From: Pseudomaricurvus sp033283335
GTDB lineage: Bacteria > Pseudomonadota > Gammaproteobacteria > Pseudomonadales > Cellvibrionaceae
Assembly (NCBI GenBank): GCA_033283335.1
Contig: JAWMQP010000003.1
Location: forward strand, 62,001-126,000
Length of the DNA: 64,000 nucleotides
Direction of reading: 5' to 3'
The notes under the pieces are model-generated. The model did no database searches. It saw only the letters and a list, made by a program, of their open reading frames with translations, and had not been told where the DNA came from. Shown in pieces: positions 27,495 to 35,870 of the stretch. Position 1 is the first letter of the stretch; every line of letters starts with the position of its first letter. The position numbers were made by a program, and so were the translations under genes.

Positions 27495-28607
27495 ATGTGT
27501 AGGGCTGGTAGGTGTCTTGGAATCCGTCACTGGATGATCGGCTGGCTGCTGGTCGTCCTCAGCCTCTATGGTCAGCCTGTGTGGGCCGCCGTGGTGTTGC
27601 AGTATCACCATATTTCCACCACTACCCCGGCGTCGACGTCTACATCGCCGGTGCTGTTTCGGCAACACATGACCTATCTGCAAGAGCAGGGCTTTGACGT
27701 GGTCGGTTTGCCCGAGCTGTTGCAGCAGGACAATACCTCCGGACTCGACAAACGGGTGGCTATTACCTTTGATGACGGCTACCTCAGCGTGTACCAGCAG
27801 GCGTTTCCTGAATTGAAACGTCGCGGCTGGCCGTTTACTGTGTTCGTCAATACCCGTCCACTGGATCAGGGCTGGCAGGAGTTTGTCAGCTGGTCGCAAC
27901 TTCGCGAGATGGCTCTTGCCGGGGCCACTATCGCCAACCACACGGTCAGTCACGGGCATTTGATCCGCCGCCAGGAGGGCGAGTCTGACCGCCAGTGGCG
28001 ACAGCGGATCGAGCGCGATATTGTCGAAGCCGAATCCCGTATTGAGCAAGAGACAGGCCAGAGTCATCGTATTTTGGCTTACCCGTTTGGTGAATACGAC
28101 CTGGCGCTGGCAGGGCTGGTGCGTTCTTTGGGGTTTACCGCCATGGGGCAGCACTCCGGGCCCTTGGGTGGCCATCACTCTGCCCAGGCGTTGCCGCGTT
28201 TCCCGTTCGGTGGCCCCTATGGGGATTTGCAGGAGTTCATTACCAAGGTCAACAGTCTGCCCATGCCCCTGCAGCGTGTGGGGGGACGTTTGGCGGGCGA
28301 GGGTCGGTTAATGCCGCTGGAAGCCGGCGATCTGCAGCCGCGCTTGCCCGTCGGGGAAGCGGTACCCGAGCTCTGGCTGGACGTGGATAAATCGTTGCCG
28401 CCGCCGCAGATCAATTGTTTCGCCACCGGTCAGGGACAGCTTCAGACTCGGGTAAGCGGGCTGCGACTGGAGGTCCTGTTGTCTGCGCCACTGCCCACCG
28501 GACGCAGTCGGATTAACTGCACGGCAGCAGCGGGCAAGGGGCGTTTTTACTGGTTTTCCCAGCCGTTTGTCCGGCCCGACAAGGATGGCCAGTGGCCGTC
28601 GGAGTAG
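27495..28607 (+). CDS. Secreted polysaccharide deacetylase (NodB domain)
   Basis: 370 residues from ATG 27495 (GGAG four bases upstream; an earlier ATG at 27444 is in frame). A signal peptide or anchor covers about 13-32 (MIGWLLVVLSLYGQPVWAA). The NodB domain shows motif 1 ITFDDGY, motif 2 NHTVSHGH and motif 3 AYPFGEYD, all needed for metal-dependent N- or O-deacetylation. The start of the mature part, AVVLQYHHIS, resembles the PgaB N-domain type. After about residue 250 a beta-rich C-terminal domain of unknown role follows. The substrate is unknown. The 3' end carries a 15-base tandem duplication. Confidence 0.88.
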   Translation: MCRAGRCLGIRHWMIGWLLVVLSLYGQPVWAAVVLQYHHISTTTPASTSTSPVLFRQHMTYLQEQGFDVVGLPELLQQDNTSGLDKRVAITFDDGYLSVYQQAFPELKRRGWPFTVFVNTRPLDQGWQEFVSWSQLREMALAGATIANHTVSHGHLIRRQEGESDRQWRQRIERDIVEAESRIEQETGQSHRILAYPFGEYDLALAGLVRSLGFTAMGQHSGPLGGHHSAQALPRFPFGGPYGDLQEFITKVNSLPMPLQRVGGRLAGEGRLMPLEAGDLQPRLPVGEAVPELWLDVDKSLPPPQINCFATGQGQLQTRVSGLRLEVLLSAPLPTGRSRINCTAAAGKGRFYWFSQPFVRPDKDGQWPSE

Positions 28608-28625
28608 TGACCGTCGGAGTAGTGG
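28591..28625 (+). repeat. 15-base tandem duplication at the deacetylase stop codon
   Basis: AGTGGCCGTCGGAGT (28591-28605) is followed by AGTGACCGTCGGAGT (28606-28620) and a partial third copy. The second copy places the stop codon TAG at the junction. Read directly from the sequence. Confidence 0.85.
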
Positions 28626-28631
28626 CTGGGA

Positions 28632-29486
28632 CTAGCCGCGATTGAATGGATCTTCCTGTTGGGCCATGTCCTGCGGGTTGGGTTCCCGACGGTCATACTG
28701 CTTCAGTTTGTTGTAGCGAATCATGCCTTGCAGATCCAGTATGTACTGGTGACCTTTGGCGGAGTATTGCTCCAGGCCCTGGGCCATGGCCAGGCTGTCG
28801 AGTGGTCGATTCTCGGCGCGGGAGTTGGCACGTATTTGTCGAACTTGTGCATAGGCCGGATGCGAATTGATGTTGCGCAGATAGGCCGCCACCGCTGCTT
28901 CGATACTGGCAAACCGGGCGACTTCGTGGGTGGCGCCCTCGGCCCGCCGACTGGGAACTATGCCGCAGCCCTGGGAAAAGCACCATTGACCAAAGTAATT
29001 GTTGGCTTCCTTGGCAAAGCGGGAGCGTCCCCAGGCGGACTCCATGGCGCCCTGGGCCAGGACCATGGAGGCGGGCACCATGTCTATGCGGACCAGCAAG
29101 TCATCCACCAGGGCTAGGCCCTCGAGTTCGTCGGGGGTCCGATACTCCTCTTTCCAGCGGTTCAGCGTGGACAGCTGTTGCTCATTGAGTACGGCATTGT
29201 CTGCCAGTTGTTGCTTGATTTCTCGCAATTGTTGACGCTGATTCAGTACCCGGTCATTTTGCTGTTGAATGGCCGGGAGTAACCTGGCGTAAAACCGGTG
29301 TTTCAGAGTATCGGTCTTGGTCACAGTGGGCAGTGGCGGTGGGGCTGGTTTCACCTCCGTTCGCGCTGAGGGCGGCGGGAGGAGAATCGGCTGCTGGTGA
29401 GACAGGACAAATGCCAGGGACAGGCAAATCAGGCTGTAGAAAATAAATACATAGCCTAGCACCAGCTTTTGGGGGGAATGGCTCAT
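28632..29486 (-). CDS. bax: Bax-like glucosaminidase-domain protein
   Basis: 284 residues. An N-terminal membrane segment (about 9-29, FIFYSLICLSLAFVLS) is followed by a Pro-rich linker, a short coiled region and the glucosaminidase domain (about 130-265). The predicted catalytic Glu lies in LAQGAMESAWGRSRFA, and YFGQWCFSQGCG is the Bax-family signature. The Bax family is annotated as a peptidoglycan hydrolase of unproven specificity. It follows the lambda-P-like gene after 58 bases on the same strand; a functional link is not evident. Confidence 0.9.
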   Translation of the reverse strand: MSHSPQKLVLGYVFIFYSLICLSLAFVLSHQQPILLPPPSARTEVKPAPPPLPTVTKTDTLKHRFYARLLPAIQQQNDRVLNQRQQLREIKQQLADNAVLNEQQLSTLNRWKEEYRTPDELEGLALVDDLLVRIDMVPASMVLAQGAMESAWGRSRFAKEANNYFGQWCFSQGCGIVPSRRAEGATHEVARFASIEAAVAAYLRNINSHPAYAQVRQIRANSRAENRPLDSLAMAQGLEQYSAKGHQYILDLQGMIRYNKLKQYDRREPNPQDMAQQEDPFNRG

Positions 29487-29544
29487 AGCTACCTCGTCGA
29501 GTCATTCTGTATGTCAGAAATACAGTGTTTCAAATAAGCAAGTG

Positions 29545-30237
29545 TTACAGATCCAGTTCCTGGCGCAGTGAAGCCAGGCGCTGCCGGTTCTCATCTTTGC
29601 TGAGCGGGGTTTCGACCGTCTCTGGCAGGCGCTTGAATTCCGGCGCCGGCAGGGTGTCGCCACGCAGTACGCGCGCACACAGGGCCTGGTAGTGTTCGCG
29701 AAACACCGGGAAGGCGATGCGCTCACTGTTATTGGCCAGGAAATACCAGTCGCTGGCGCGACCGGCGTGATAGACCGCTGGGTGGCTCCAGTCATATTCC
29801 GCCTTGGGGCTGGGCGCCTGACAGGCTTCCACATAGGCAGAGTGGGTATCGGGCAGGCCATGCAGTTCCGGGCTGCCCTGGCAGTAGGTGATCATCTTGT
29901 GCAGGGTGGGCAGGTACTCGGATTCTTCGATGGCTTTTTTGGCGCCGCGCAGGATCACGTCTGCGGGGAACCGCTGCAGTGTCTCCAGCCACAGGCGTTT
30001 GGCCTGGTTGAGCGTATTGATGTCGGCAAAGGCGCTGAAGTACTGGTTGTGATAATTGATGCGAAACAGTTCGAACACCTGGTTGATGGTATCAATCATT
30101 GCGGTGCCGGGTTTCGTGCGCGACTGCTGGCCACTCGAGCTGTGTAAGTCAGAAGGCCCAGCTGCGGTCGTTGAGTTGCTCGACGATTGAGCGATCCTTT
30201 GTTCGACTTGATTGAGTAGTGTTTTGCTGTCCTTCAT
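29545..30237 (-). CDS. Replication protein P-like helicase loader
   Basis: 230 residues. It resembles phage lambda protein P, which loads DnaB. Matching stretches include HGLPDTHSAYVEAC, AGRASDWYFLANN and a C-terminal VLRGDTLPAPEFKRLPE, each in the same order as in lambda P. The start at 30237 has AAGG eight bases upstream and lies inside the 3' end of the DnaT-like gene (89-base overlap). ATG at 30099 (MIDTINQVF) would remove the overlap but lacks a ribosome site. No other phage genes are near, so this looks like a chromosomal replication or restart gene. Its pairing with a DnaT-type protein mirrors the E. coli dnaT-dnaC pair (inference). Confidence 0.8.
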   Translation of the reverse strand: MKDSKTLLNQVEQRIAQSSSNSTTAAGPSDLHSSSGQQSRTKPGTAMIDTINQVFELFRINYHNQYFSAFADINTLNQAKRLWLETLQRFPADVILRGAKKAIEESEYLPTLHKMITYCQGSPELHGLPDTHSAYVEACQAPSPKAEYDWSHPAVYHAGRASDWYFLANNSERIAFPVFREHYQALCARVLRGDTLPAPEFKRLPETVETPLSKDENRQRLASLRQELDL

Positions 30238-31417
30238 GGGAATGACCTTGTGTCGTGCTCAGGGCGTGGCGTTTGGCCCAGTGGTGTTTAACGTGTTGCA
30301 AAAACTTGGTGTTCCAGGAGGCGTACACTTTGTTGCTGTCGCGCCAGAAGATTATAAACTCTGGCAGTAGCTGCTGGGCAAAGTTTGTGTCGATATTCGC
30401 CATCTGCAGGATGTCGTAGACATCGCGACTGGGCTGCCAGTTTTCTGGAATGCGCTTGGGTTCGGTGTCGTGTACCAACGATGAGCTGAATCGCGCCCAC
30501 TGGCGGCGCACATGCTGGATAAACTTGGTGTTCCAGGTGCGCGAGTGTTCTCCACGCTCGCTCCAGTAAAGGACAAATTCTGGTATCGCGTCTTCGATAA
30601 ACTGCGGGTGGATGGCGGCGTGGCGCGTCAGCACGTCAATGGCATCGGCACTGGGGCGCCACTGCTTGCTCATGGGAACTTCACTGTCTTTTTGTGTAGT
30701 GAAGGTCTCCCTCTGGCGCCACTGGTACAGCACGTGTTGATGAAACTTGGCTCCCCAGGAGCGATGGGATTCCCCGCTCTCGCGCCAGAAGGTCACAAAT
30801 TCGGGAATTTGTTCACGAATAAACGCTTCGGGAATATTGTGTTGCGCAATGCGGGTCAGGGTTTCGCTGTCGGGCTGCCAGTTCGGGGCAATGGGGGTAG
30901 CGCCGACGGCGACGGGTTTTTGCCGGCTGGCCGCAGCGACAGGGGCATTGGCCGGCTGGGACCGCAGTTCGTTGTAGGCCAGGATAAGCTGCTGACTTTG
31001 TACGAATGGTGCTGATTGCAACAGAACAATGCCCTTTGCCCGCAGATTCTGGCTGACCCGCTGGATGTCGTGGTCGTTCCAGAACGGCAGGGCATTGATC
31101 AGTTGCTGACCGCCGAGCTCGTACCAAAAATAGCCCTGGCTGGGTACGGGTTGCTGCTGACGGGTCAGCTCGTCCAGAACGCTGAGCAGGGTGGCTTCCT
31201 CCAGGCCGATGGTGGCGGCCAGAGACGGGGAAACCAGGATGGGGCGTTCCGGAATCAGTGATGAACTCATGGGGCTGACTTTATCATTTTCTGGTGCTTG
31301 AGTCGCTATTTGCTGGAGTTGGTGCTGATTCATATGGCTAGCGGGATCGCCAGACCGGGGAGTTCCTGCCAGGACACGCTGCCAGTGCATCCCTGCACGC
31401 TCGGCGTCGGCCTCCAT
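30149..31417 (-). CDS. Protein with three tandem DnaT-type ssDNA-binding domains
   Basis: Up to 422 residues; starts at 31417, 31333 or 31270 are possible, and the conserved part begins near residue 55. Residues 55-150 look like a winged-helix N-domain (ATLLSVLDELTRQQ, WNDHDIQRVSQNLRAKGI). Then three repeats of the DnaT C-terminal domain occupy about 180-233, 253-307 and 327-380. Each begins W-x-P-S/D and contains IPEF or LPEF, a following W, then SW or TW, KF, QHV and a final W. E. coli DnaT has a single such domain, which binds ssDNA in PriA-dependent restart. The last residues overlap the P-like gene. Gene symbol withheld since identity with dnaT is not established. Confidence 0.85.
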   Translation of the reverse strand: MEADAERAGMHWQRVLAGTPRSGDPASHMNQHQLQQIATQAPENDKVSPMSSSLIPERPILVSPSLAATIGLEEATLLSVLDELTRQQQPVPSQGYFWYELGGQQLINALPFWNDHDIQRVSQNLRAKGIVLLQSAPFVQSQQLILAYNELRSQPANAPVAAASRQKPVAVGATPIAPNWQPDSETLTRIAQHNIPEAFIREQIPEFVTFWRESGESHRSWGAKFHQHVLYQWRQRETFTTQKDSEVPMSKQWRPSADAIDVLTRHAAIHPQFIEDAIPEFVLYWSERGEHSRTWNTKFIQHVRRQWARFSSSLVHDTEPKRIPENWQPSRDVYDILQMANIDTNFAQQLLPEFIIFWRDSNKVYASWNTKFLQHVKHHWAKRHALSTTQGHSHEGQQNTTQSSRTKDRSIVEQLNDRSWAF

Positions 31418-31580
31418 GCCTCCGACGGTCCTGGAATGAACTCCCCGGCCTGGTTCAGTGCCAATGTCTGATTTAGCGCACCGAAACCGGATAAAAACAG
31501 TCTTTTATCAAGTGAGAGTAGGTTTGAACTGCGAGAGTGGAAGGTTAATATACCGCCAAACGTATTCTGGGGGATTTTCC

Positions 31581-32951
31581 GTGGCCAAGAGCAAAACCGC
31601 CTTTGTCTGCAATGAGTGTGGAGCCGATTTCAGTAAATGGCAGGGACAGTGCAGCGAGTGCGGCAGCTGGAACAGCTTATCGGAGGTGCGGTTAGGCCCG
31701 ACCCCCTCAAACAGGACCGAGAAATTCAGCGGTTACGCCGGTGCTGCCGGTGCCGCGGAAGTGCAAACCCTGGCCGAGATCAACCTGGAAGACCTGCCGC
31801 GCTTCTCGTCGGGCACCGGTGAATTTGATCGGGTATTGGGTGGTGGACTGGTACCGGGTTCGGTGGTGCTGATCGGCGGTAACCCGGGCGCAGGTAAGTC
31901 CACACTGCTGCTGCAGACCATGTGCTTCCTGGCTTCCAGTCGGGAAGCCCTCTATTGCACCGGCGAGGAGTCCCTGCAGCAGGTGGCCATGCGGGCCCAG
32001 CGTCTGGGGCTGCCTACCGACAAGCTCAAAATGCTGTCGGAAACCAGTGTTGAAGCGCTGGTGGCTACGGCCCAGAAGCTTCAGCCCAAGGTGATGGTGG
32101 TGGACTCGATCCAGGTGATGCATATGGCCGATATCCAATCGGCGCCTGGCTCGGTGTCGCAGGTGCGTGAAAGCGCGGCCTACCTGACCCGCTTCGCCAA
32201 GCAGACCGGTACAGTGCTGGTATTGGTGGGCCATGTTACTAAAGATGGCAGTCTGGCTGGTCCCAAGGTCCTGGAGCACATGATCGATTGCTCGATTTTG
32301 CTCGAGGGTTCCCACGATTCCCGTTTTCGCACCTTGCGTGGCAGTAAAAACCGCTTTGGTGCGGTGAATGAGCTGGGGGTGTTTGCCATGACTGAGCAGG
32401 GGCTGAAGGAGGTCAGTAACCCCTCAGCGATTTTCCTGCAGCGTGCCGATGAAGTGGCCGCCGGCTCGGTGGTGATGGTGGTGTGGGAGGGAACCCGGCC
32501 CCTGCTGGTGGAGATACAGGCGCTGGTGGACGACAGCCACCAGGGCAATCCGCGGCGGGTGGCGGTGGGACTCGACCAGAACCGGTTGAATATGCTGTTG
32601 GCCGTTTTGCACCGCCACGGTGGCCTGCTGATTGGCGATCAGGATGTGTTCATCAACGTGGTGGGGGGCGTGCGGGTCATGGAGACCAGCGCCGATCTGG
32701 CGCTGCTGTTGGCGGTGGTGTCGAGCTTTCGCGACCGGCCCCTGGGGCACGATATGATGGTGTTCGGGGAAGTCGGTTTATCGGGCGAGATCCGGCCGGT
32801 CCCAAGCGGTCAGGAGCGCTTGCGCGAAGCCGCCAAGCACGGCTTCAAAACCGCCATTGTGCCGGCAGGCAACGCCCCTCGGGAAAACCTGCCAGGCATT
32901 AAAGTGATTGCCGTAAAAACCTTGCAACAGGCTTTGGCAGCCATCGAATAA
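31581..32951 (+). CDS. radA: DNA repair protein RadA (Sms)
   Basis: 456 residues from GTG 31581 (GGGGGA at 31569-31574; the frame is open further upstream but the family begins here). The zinc finger Cys10-x2-Cys13 and Cys24-x2-Cys27 is present. Walker A GGNPGAGKST is at 99-108, the RadA motif KNRFG at 256-260, and a Lon-like C-terminal domain ends the protein. It drives branch migration of recombination intermediates. It is divergent from the DnaT-like gene, so replication-repair functions cluster here, and it is convergent with a PilZ gene as in Pseudomonas. Confidence 0.97.
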   Translation: MAKSKTAFVCNECGADFSKWQGQCSECGSWNSLSEVRLGPTPSNRTEKFSGYAGAAGAAEVQTLAEINLEDLPRFSSGTGEFDRVLGGGLVPGSVVLIGGNPGAGKSTLLLQTMCFLASSREALYCTGEESLQQVAMRAQRLGLPTDKLKMLSETSVEALVATAQKLQPKVMVVDSIQVMHMADIQSAPGSVSQVRESAAYLTRFAKQTGTVLVLVGHVTKDGSLAGPKVLEHMIDCSILLEGSHDSRFRTLRGSKNRFGAVNELGVFAMTEQGLKEVSNPSAIFLQRADEVAAGSVVMVVWEGTRPLLVEIQALVDDSHQGNPRRVAVGLDQNRLNMLLAVLHRHGGLLIGDQDVFINVVGGVRVMETSADLALLLAVVSSFRDRPLGHDMMVFGEVGLSGEIRPVPSGQERLREAAKHGFKTAIVPAGNAPRENLPGIKVIAVKTLQQALAAIE

Positions 32952-32969
32952 TCGTGGCTGCCAGTGGGT

Positions 32970-33350
32970 TCAGTCGTCGTCCTGCAGAAAGCTGTCCAGG
33001 CTTCGCTTCTGGTATACGGTCGGATCAGGGGTGCCCACCAGTTCGCGCAGGCGGGCTTGGTGGTCAATGCTGTTGGCTCGGCCCACGATACCGATGTAAT
33101 GCTGATTGATGTGGGCAATTTTGCCGTGCAGTTTGATGGGGTCGCCACCACTTCCCTCAAGAGTCAGCACCACGCCCTCTCCCAGTTCGACGTCATGTTT
33201 GTGCAGCAGGGCGACCAGTGCACCGTTGAATGACAGATCGATCAGGTGTACCGGCCAGCGATGATGGGTGGTAACCAGTGACGCATATCCACGAAAACCC
33301 ACGCGGGGGAAGTAGCGTCGATTCTGGGATTTCAGTCCAACAACCGTCAT
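32970..33350 (-). CDS. PilZ-domain cyclic-di-GMP binding protein
   Basis: 126 residues made of one PilZ domain. The c-di-GMP motif RxxxR appears as RYFPR (about 12-16) and the D/NxSxxG motif as DLSFNG, both intact. The position beside radA equals that of the MapZ gene of Pseudomonas aeruginosa, but the sequence outside the motifs is not clearly MapZ-like, so its target is unknown. Confidence 0.88.
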   Translation of the reverse strand: MTVVGLKSQNRRYFPRVGFRGYASLVTTHHRWPVHLIDLSFNGALVALLHKHDVELGEGVVLTLEGSGGDPIKLHGKIAHINQHYIGIVGRANSIDHQARLRELVGTPDPTVYQKRSLDSFLQDDD

Positions 33351-33604
33351 TTAGGGCCTCGTTTTATGCCTTCCTGGAAAATAACGTCTTCCAAATTGGC
33401 CGGGTAAGCTTCTGCCTACAAGTGTAGATGTCGCCGCAATGACTCACCAGCGATCCCCAGGAAAATGAGAGTTTCATCTTGAATTGAGCCAGCTGAAAGG
33501 ATTTTGCTGAGCGGTTTTGTCCAGTTTTTGGCAAAAATCGGCGACTTTTGATAAATCCGCTCAACAGCTATTGACTATATTTGAGGCTAACCTTAGTCTG
33601 CGCC
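33351..33604. other. Region between the PilZ gene and the first cobalamin riboswitch
   Basis: About 250 bases without a plausible gene. It should hold the promoter of the PilZ gene (minus strand) and the promoter of the btu transcript. A TTGACT at 33571-33576 may be the -35 of the latter, but the -10 is poor. Confidence 0.4.
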
Positions 33605-33815
33605 ACGTTATTGAAGGTGCTCATGTCGGCAGGTCCGACGTGAGTTAAACGGGAAGTTTGGTGTACGGGTCAAACCGTTTAATCCAACGCTGCCCCCGCA
33701 ACGGTGATGTCTGCTGGACGCTGTTCAGAAGACTAAGCCCGATACCGGCCTTGAATAACGCGTGTGGATGTCAATGTCTGCAGACACACGCTGCACGATG
33801 AAGCGGAGGGCTTTA
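33605..33815 (+). promoter_or_regulatory. Cobalamin riboswitch upstream of btuB
   Basis: AAGGTGC at the 5' side, then TTAAACGGGAAG, the core GCTGCCCCCGCAACGGT (33689-33705) and the B12 box AGCCCGATACCGGCC (33736-33750), all in canonical order. It should bind adenosylcobalamin and lower expression of btuB and the following genes. A downstream block CGATGAAGCGGAGGGCTT (33796-33813) is shared with the second riboswitch. Its GGGCTT is complementary to AAGCCC at the B12 box, so it may form the alternative (expression platform) pairing. Confidence 0.93.
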
Positions 33816-33965
33816 TCGGTAGGTCTTGTCAGGGGCGACGACAGCCAACACGGATTCTCAGCCTCTTACCCCTGCTCCTTGTCCTCCCTCAATCACATTA
33901 AACAATCACGCACTGATGTTGCTTCGCCTGTGGGCATAACGTGCGTGTTCAGATTGGGGAATACC

Positions 33966-35807
33966 ATGAAAACATACTCTTTGTTGGCAGCCTCGCTGGC
34001 GAGCTTGCCGTTTACGGTTTGGGCGGAATCCCGTCCGGATAATCGCATCGACGATGAAGTGGTGGTGACAGCCACCCGTAACGAGCAGCCATTGCACAAA
34101 GTGCTGGCCTCGGTGGCGGTGATGAATCGTGTCGATATCGAGCGTTCAACGGCCACCGATATGGCGGGTTTGCTGGGTCAGATTTCTGGCTTGGATGTGA
34201 AGGACAGTGGCAGTCGCGGTTCTACCTCCAGTGTCAACATTCGCGGTACCAACAGCGATCACGTGCTGATTTTGATTGACGGGGTGCGATCGGCCAGTGC
34301 TACATCGGGGGCAACCGCGTTGCAGCAAATTCCCCTGGAGCAGATTGAGCGCATTGAAGTGGTTAAGGGGCCGCGTGCCAGCTTGTACGGTGCCGATGCC
34401 CTTGGCGGTGTTATCCAGGTGTTTACCCGTCGCGGTTTTGACAACAACGGCGATGTCGCGATTGAAGTCGGTGCGGATCATCTGACCAAGATTACCAGCG
34501 GATTCAGTGGTGGGACTGAGCACACCAGGGCGGCCATTAACCTGGCCTATGAGAACACCGACGGCTACGATTCCACCGCCGCCGATGGCAGTGTCAATGA
34601 TGACGATGATGGCTATCGGGAAAAATCCCTGTTGCTCAGTCTCGATCATACTTTTTCAAACGACTGGTCGCTGGGATTTTCCGGCTTGCGGGTTGAGTCC
34701 GAGGCGGAGTTCGACGGGGGCGACGGAGCCTATACGGACAGTGTCAATCAAACCCTGGCTCTGAGTCTGCAAGCCCCCCTGAGCGAGCAGTTGAGTGTCA
34801 GTGTGAACCTGTCGGAAAATCGCGATGAATCCGAAACCTTTTCTGACAACAACAGTGAGTTCAATACCCAACGGCACATGGCCACCGCGCAAGTGGACTA
34901 TGCGCTAAACGCCAGCAATCTGGTCTCACTGGGTTACGACTACTATGAAGATGAGGTCACGTCGACCACCGCGTTTTCAGAAGATGCTCGCGATAATCAG
35001 GCGTATTTCCTGCAGTATCAGGGTGAAATTCAACAGTGGTTGCTGACCGCATCCCTGCGCAGCGACGACAACCAGGCCTTTGGTCGTCACACCACGCGCA
35101 CGCTTGCTGTGGGTTATCCGATCACCGACCATACGCTGCTGAGTGTATCCTATGGGACGGCGTTTAAAGCCCCGACATTTAACGATCTGTATTATCCCTA
35201 TCAGCAATTTAATTTCGGCGCCTTCCTGTATGAATATTCTGGCAATGCGGAGTTAGAGCCCGAGCGTTCGGAATCGGTGGAAGTGTTGCTGCGCAGTGTG
35301 TGGCGCGGAGTGCAGTGGAGCTTGTCTTACTACCAAACCGATATCGATGACCTGATTGATCTGGGTTATATCGGAACCGTTAACACGCCCATTAATGTCA
35401 GTGAGGCCACGGTCGATGGGGCGGAGTTCAGCGCGGATTTTCGCGTCTTGGGCTGGAACAGTTCACTGGCCATGGCCTACACCGATCCACGAAATGAAGA
35501 CACTGATGCGATGCTGGCAGACCGGTCCAGGGGCTCGATCAGCTGGAGTCTGGACAAACAGTTTGGCGACTGGGAAGTCTTTGCATTATGGCGCGCACAA
35601 AGCTATCGCTACAATTCCGATAGCGAGCGTTTGGGCGGTTTTAATACGGTGGATCTGCGGGCGACCTATCAATTGTTGCCGCAGTTACAACTAACGACGA
35701 AGGTCTCGAACCTGTTCGATGTAGATTACACCCTCAACAGTAACGCCTACACCGTCTATGAAACGCCGGGGCGCCAGTGGTCGATTGGTGCGCGATACCA
35801 GTTTTAA
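33966..35807 (+). CDS. btuB: TonB-dependent cobalamin receptor BtuB
   Basis: 613 residues from ATG 33966. The frame runs open through the riboswitch tail, but only this start gives the signal peptide MKTYSLLAASLASLPFTVWA. A TonB box DEVVVTATR is followed by the plug (IRGTNSDHVLILIDGVRS and VEVVKGPRASLYGADALGG-type residues) and a 22-strand barrel ending in Phe (YQF). BtuB takes up B12 from outside. It sits behind a cobalamin riboswitch and before btuC-btuD, which supports the substrate. Confidence 0.95.
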   Translation: MKTYSLLAASLASLPFTVWAESRPDNRIDDEVVVTATRNEQPLHKVLASVAVMNRVDIERSTATDMAGLLGQISGLDVKDSGSRGSTSSVNIRGTNSDHVLILIDGVRSASATSGATALQQIPLEQIERIEVVKGPRASLYGADALGGVIQVFTRRGFDNNGDVAIEVGADHLTKITSGFSGGTEHTRAAINLAYENTDGYDSTAADGSVNDDDDGYREKSLLLSLDHTFSNDWSLGFSGLRVESEAEFDGGDGAYTDSVNQTLALSLQAPLSEQLSVSVNLSENRDESETFSDNNSEFNTQRHMATAQVDYALNASNLVSLGYDYYEDEVTSTTAFSEDARDNQAYFLQYQGEIQQWLLTASLRSDDNQAFGRHTTRTLAVGYPITDHTLLSVSYGTAFKAPTFNDLYYPYQQFNFGAFLYEYSGNAELEPERSESVEVLLRSVWRGVQWSLSYYQTDIDDLIDLGYIGTVNTPINVSEATVDGAEFSADFRVLGWNSSLAMAYTDPRNEDTDAMLADRSRGSISWSLDKQFGDWEVFALWRAQSYRYNSDSERLGGFNTVDLRATYQLLPQLQLTTKVSNLFDVDYTLNSNAYTVYETPGRQWSIGARYQF

Positions 35808-35870
35808 GGGTCAATCATTGAGATACACAGAGCATGAATCACAAGGGCGCCTCATGACAAGGACGCTGCG

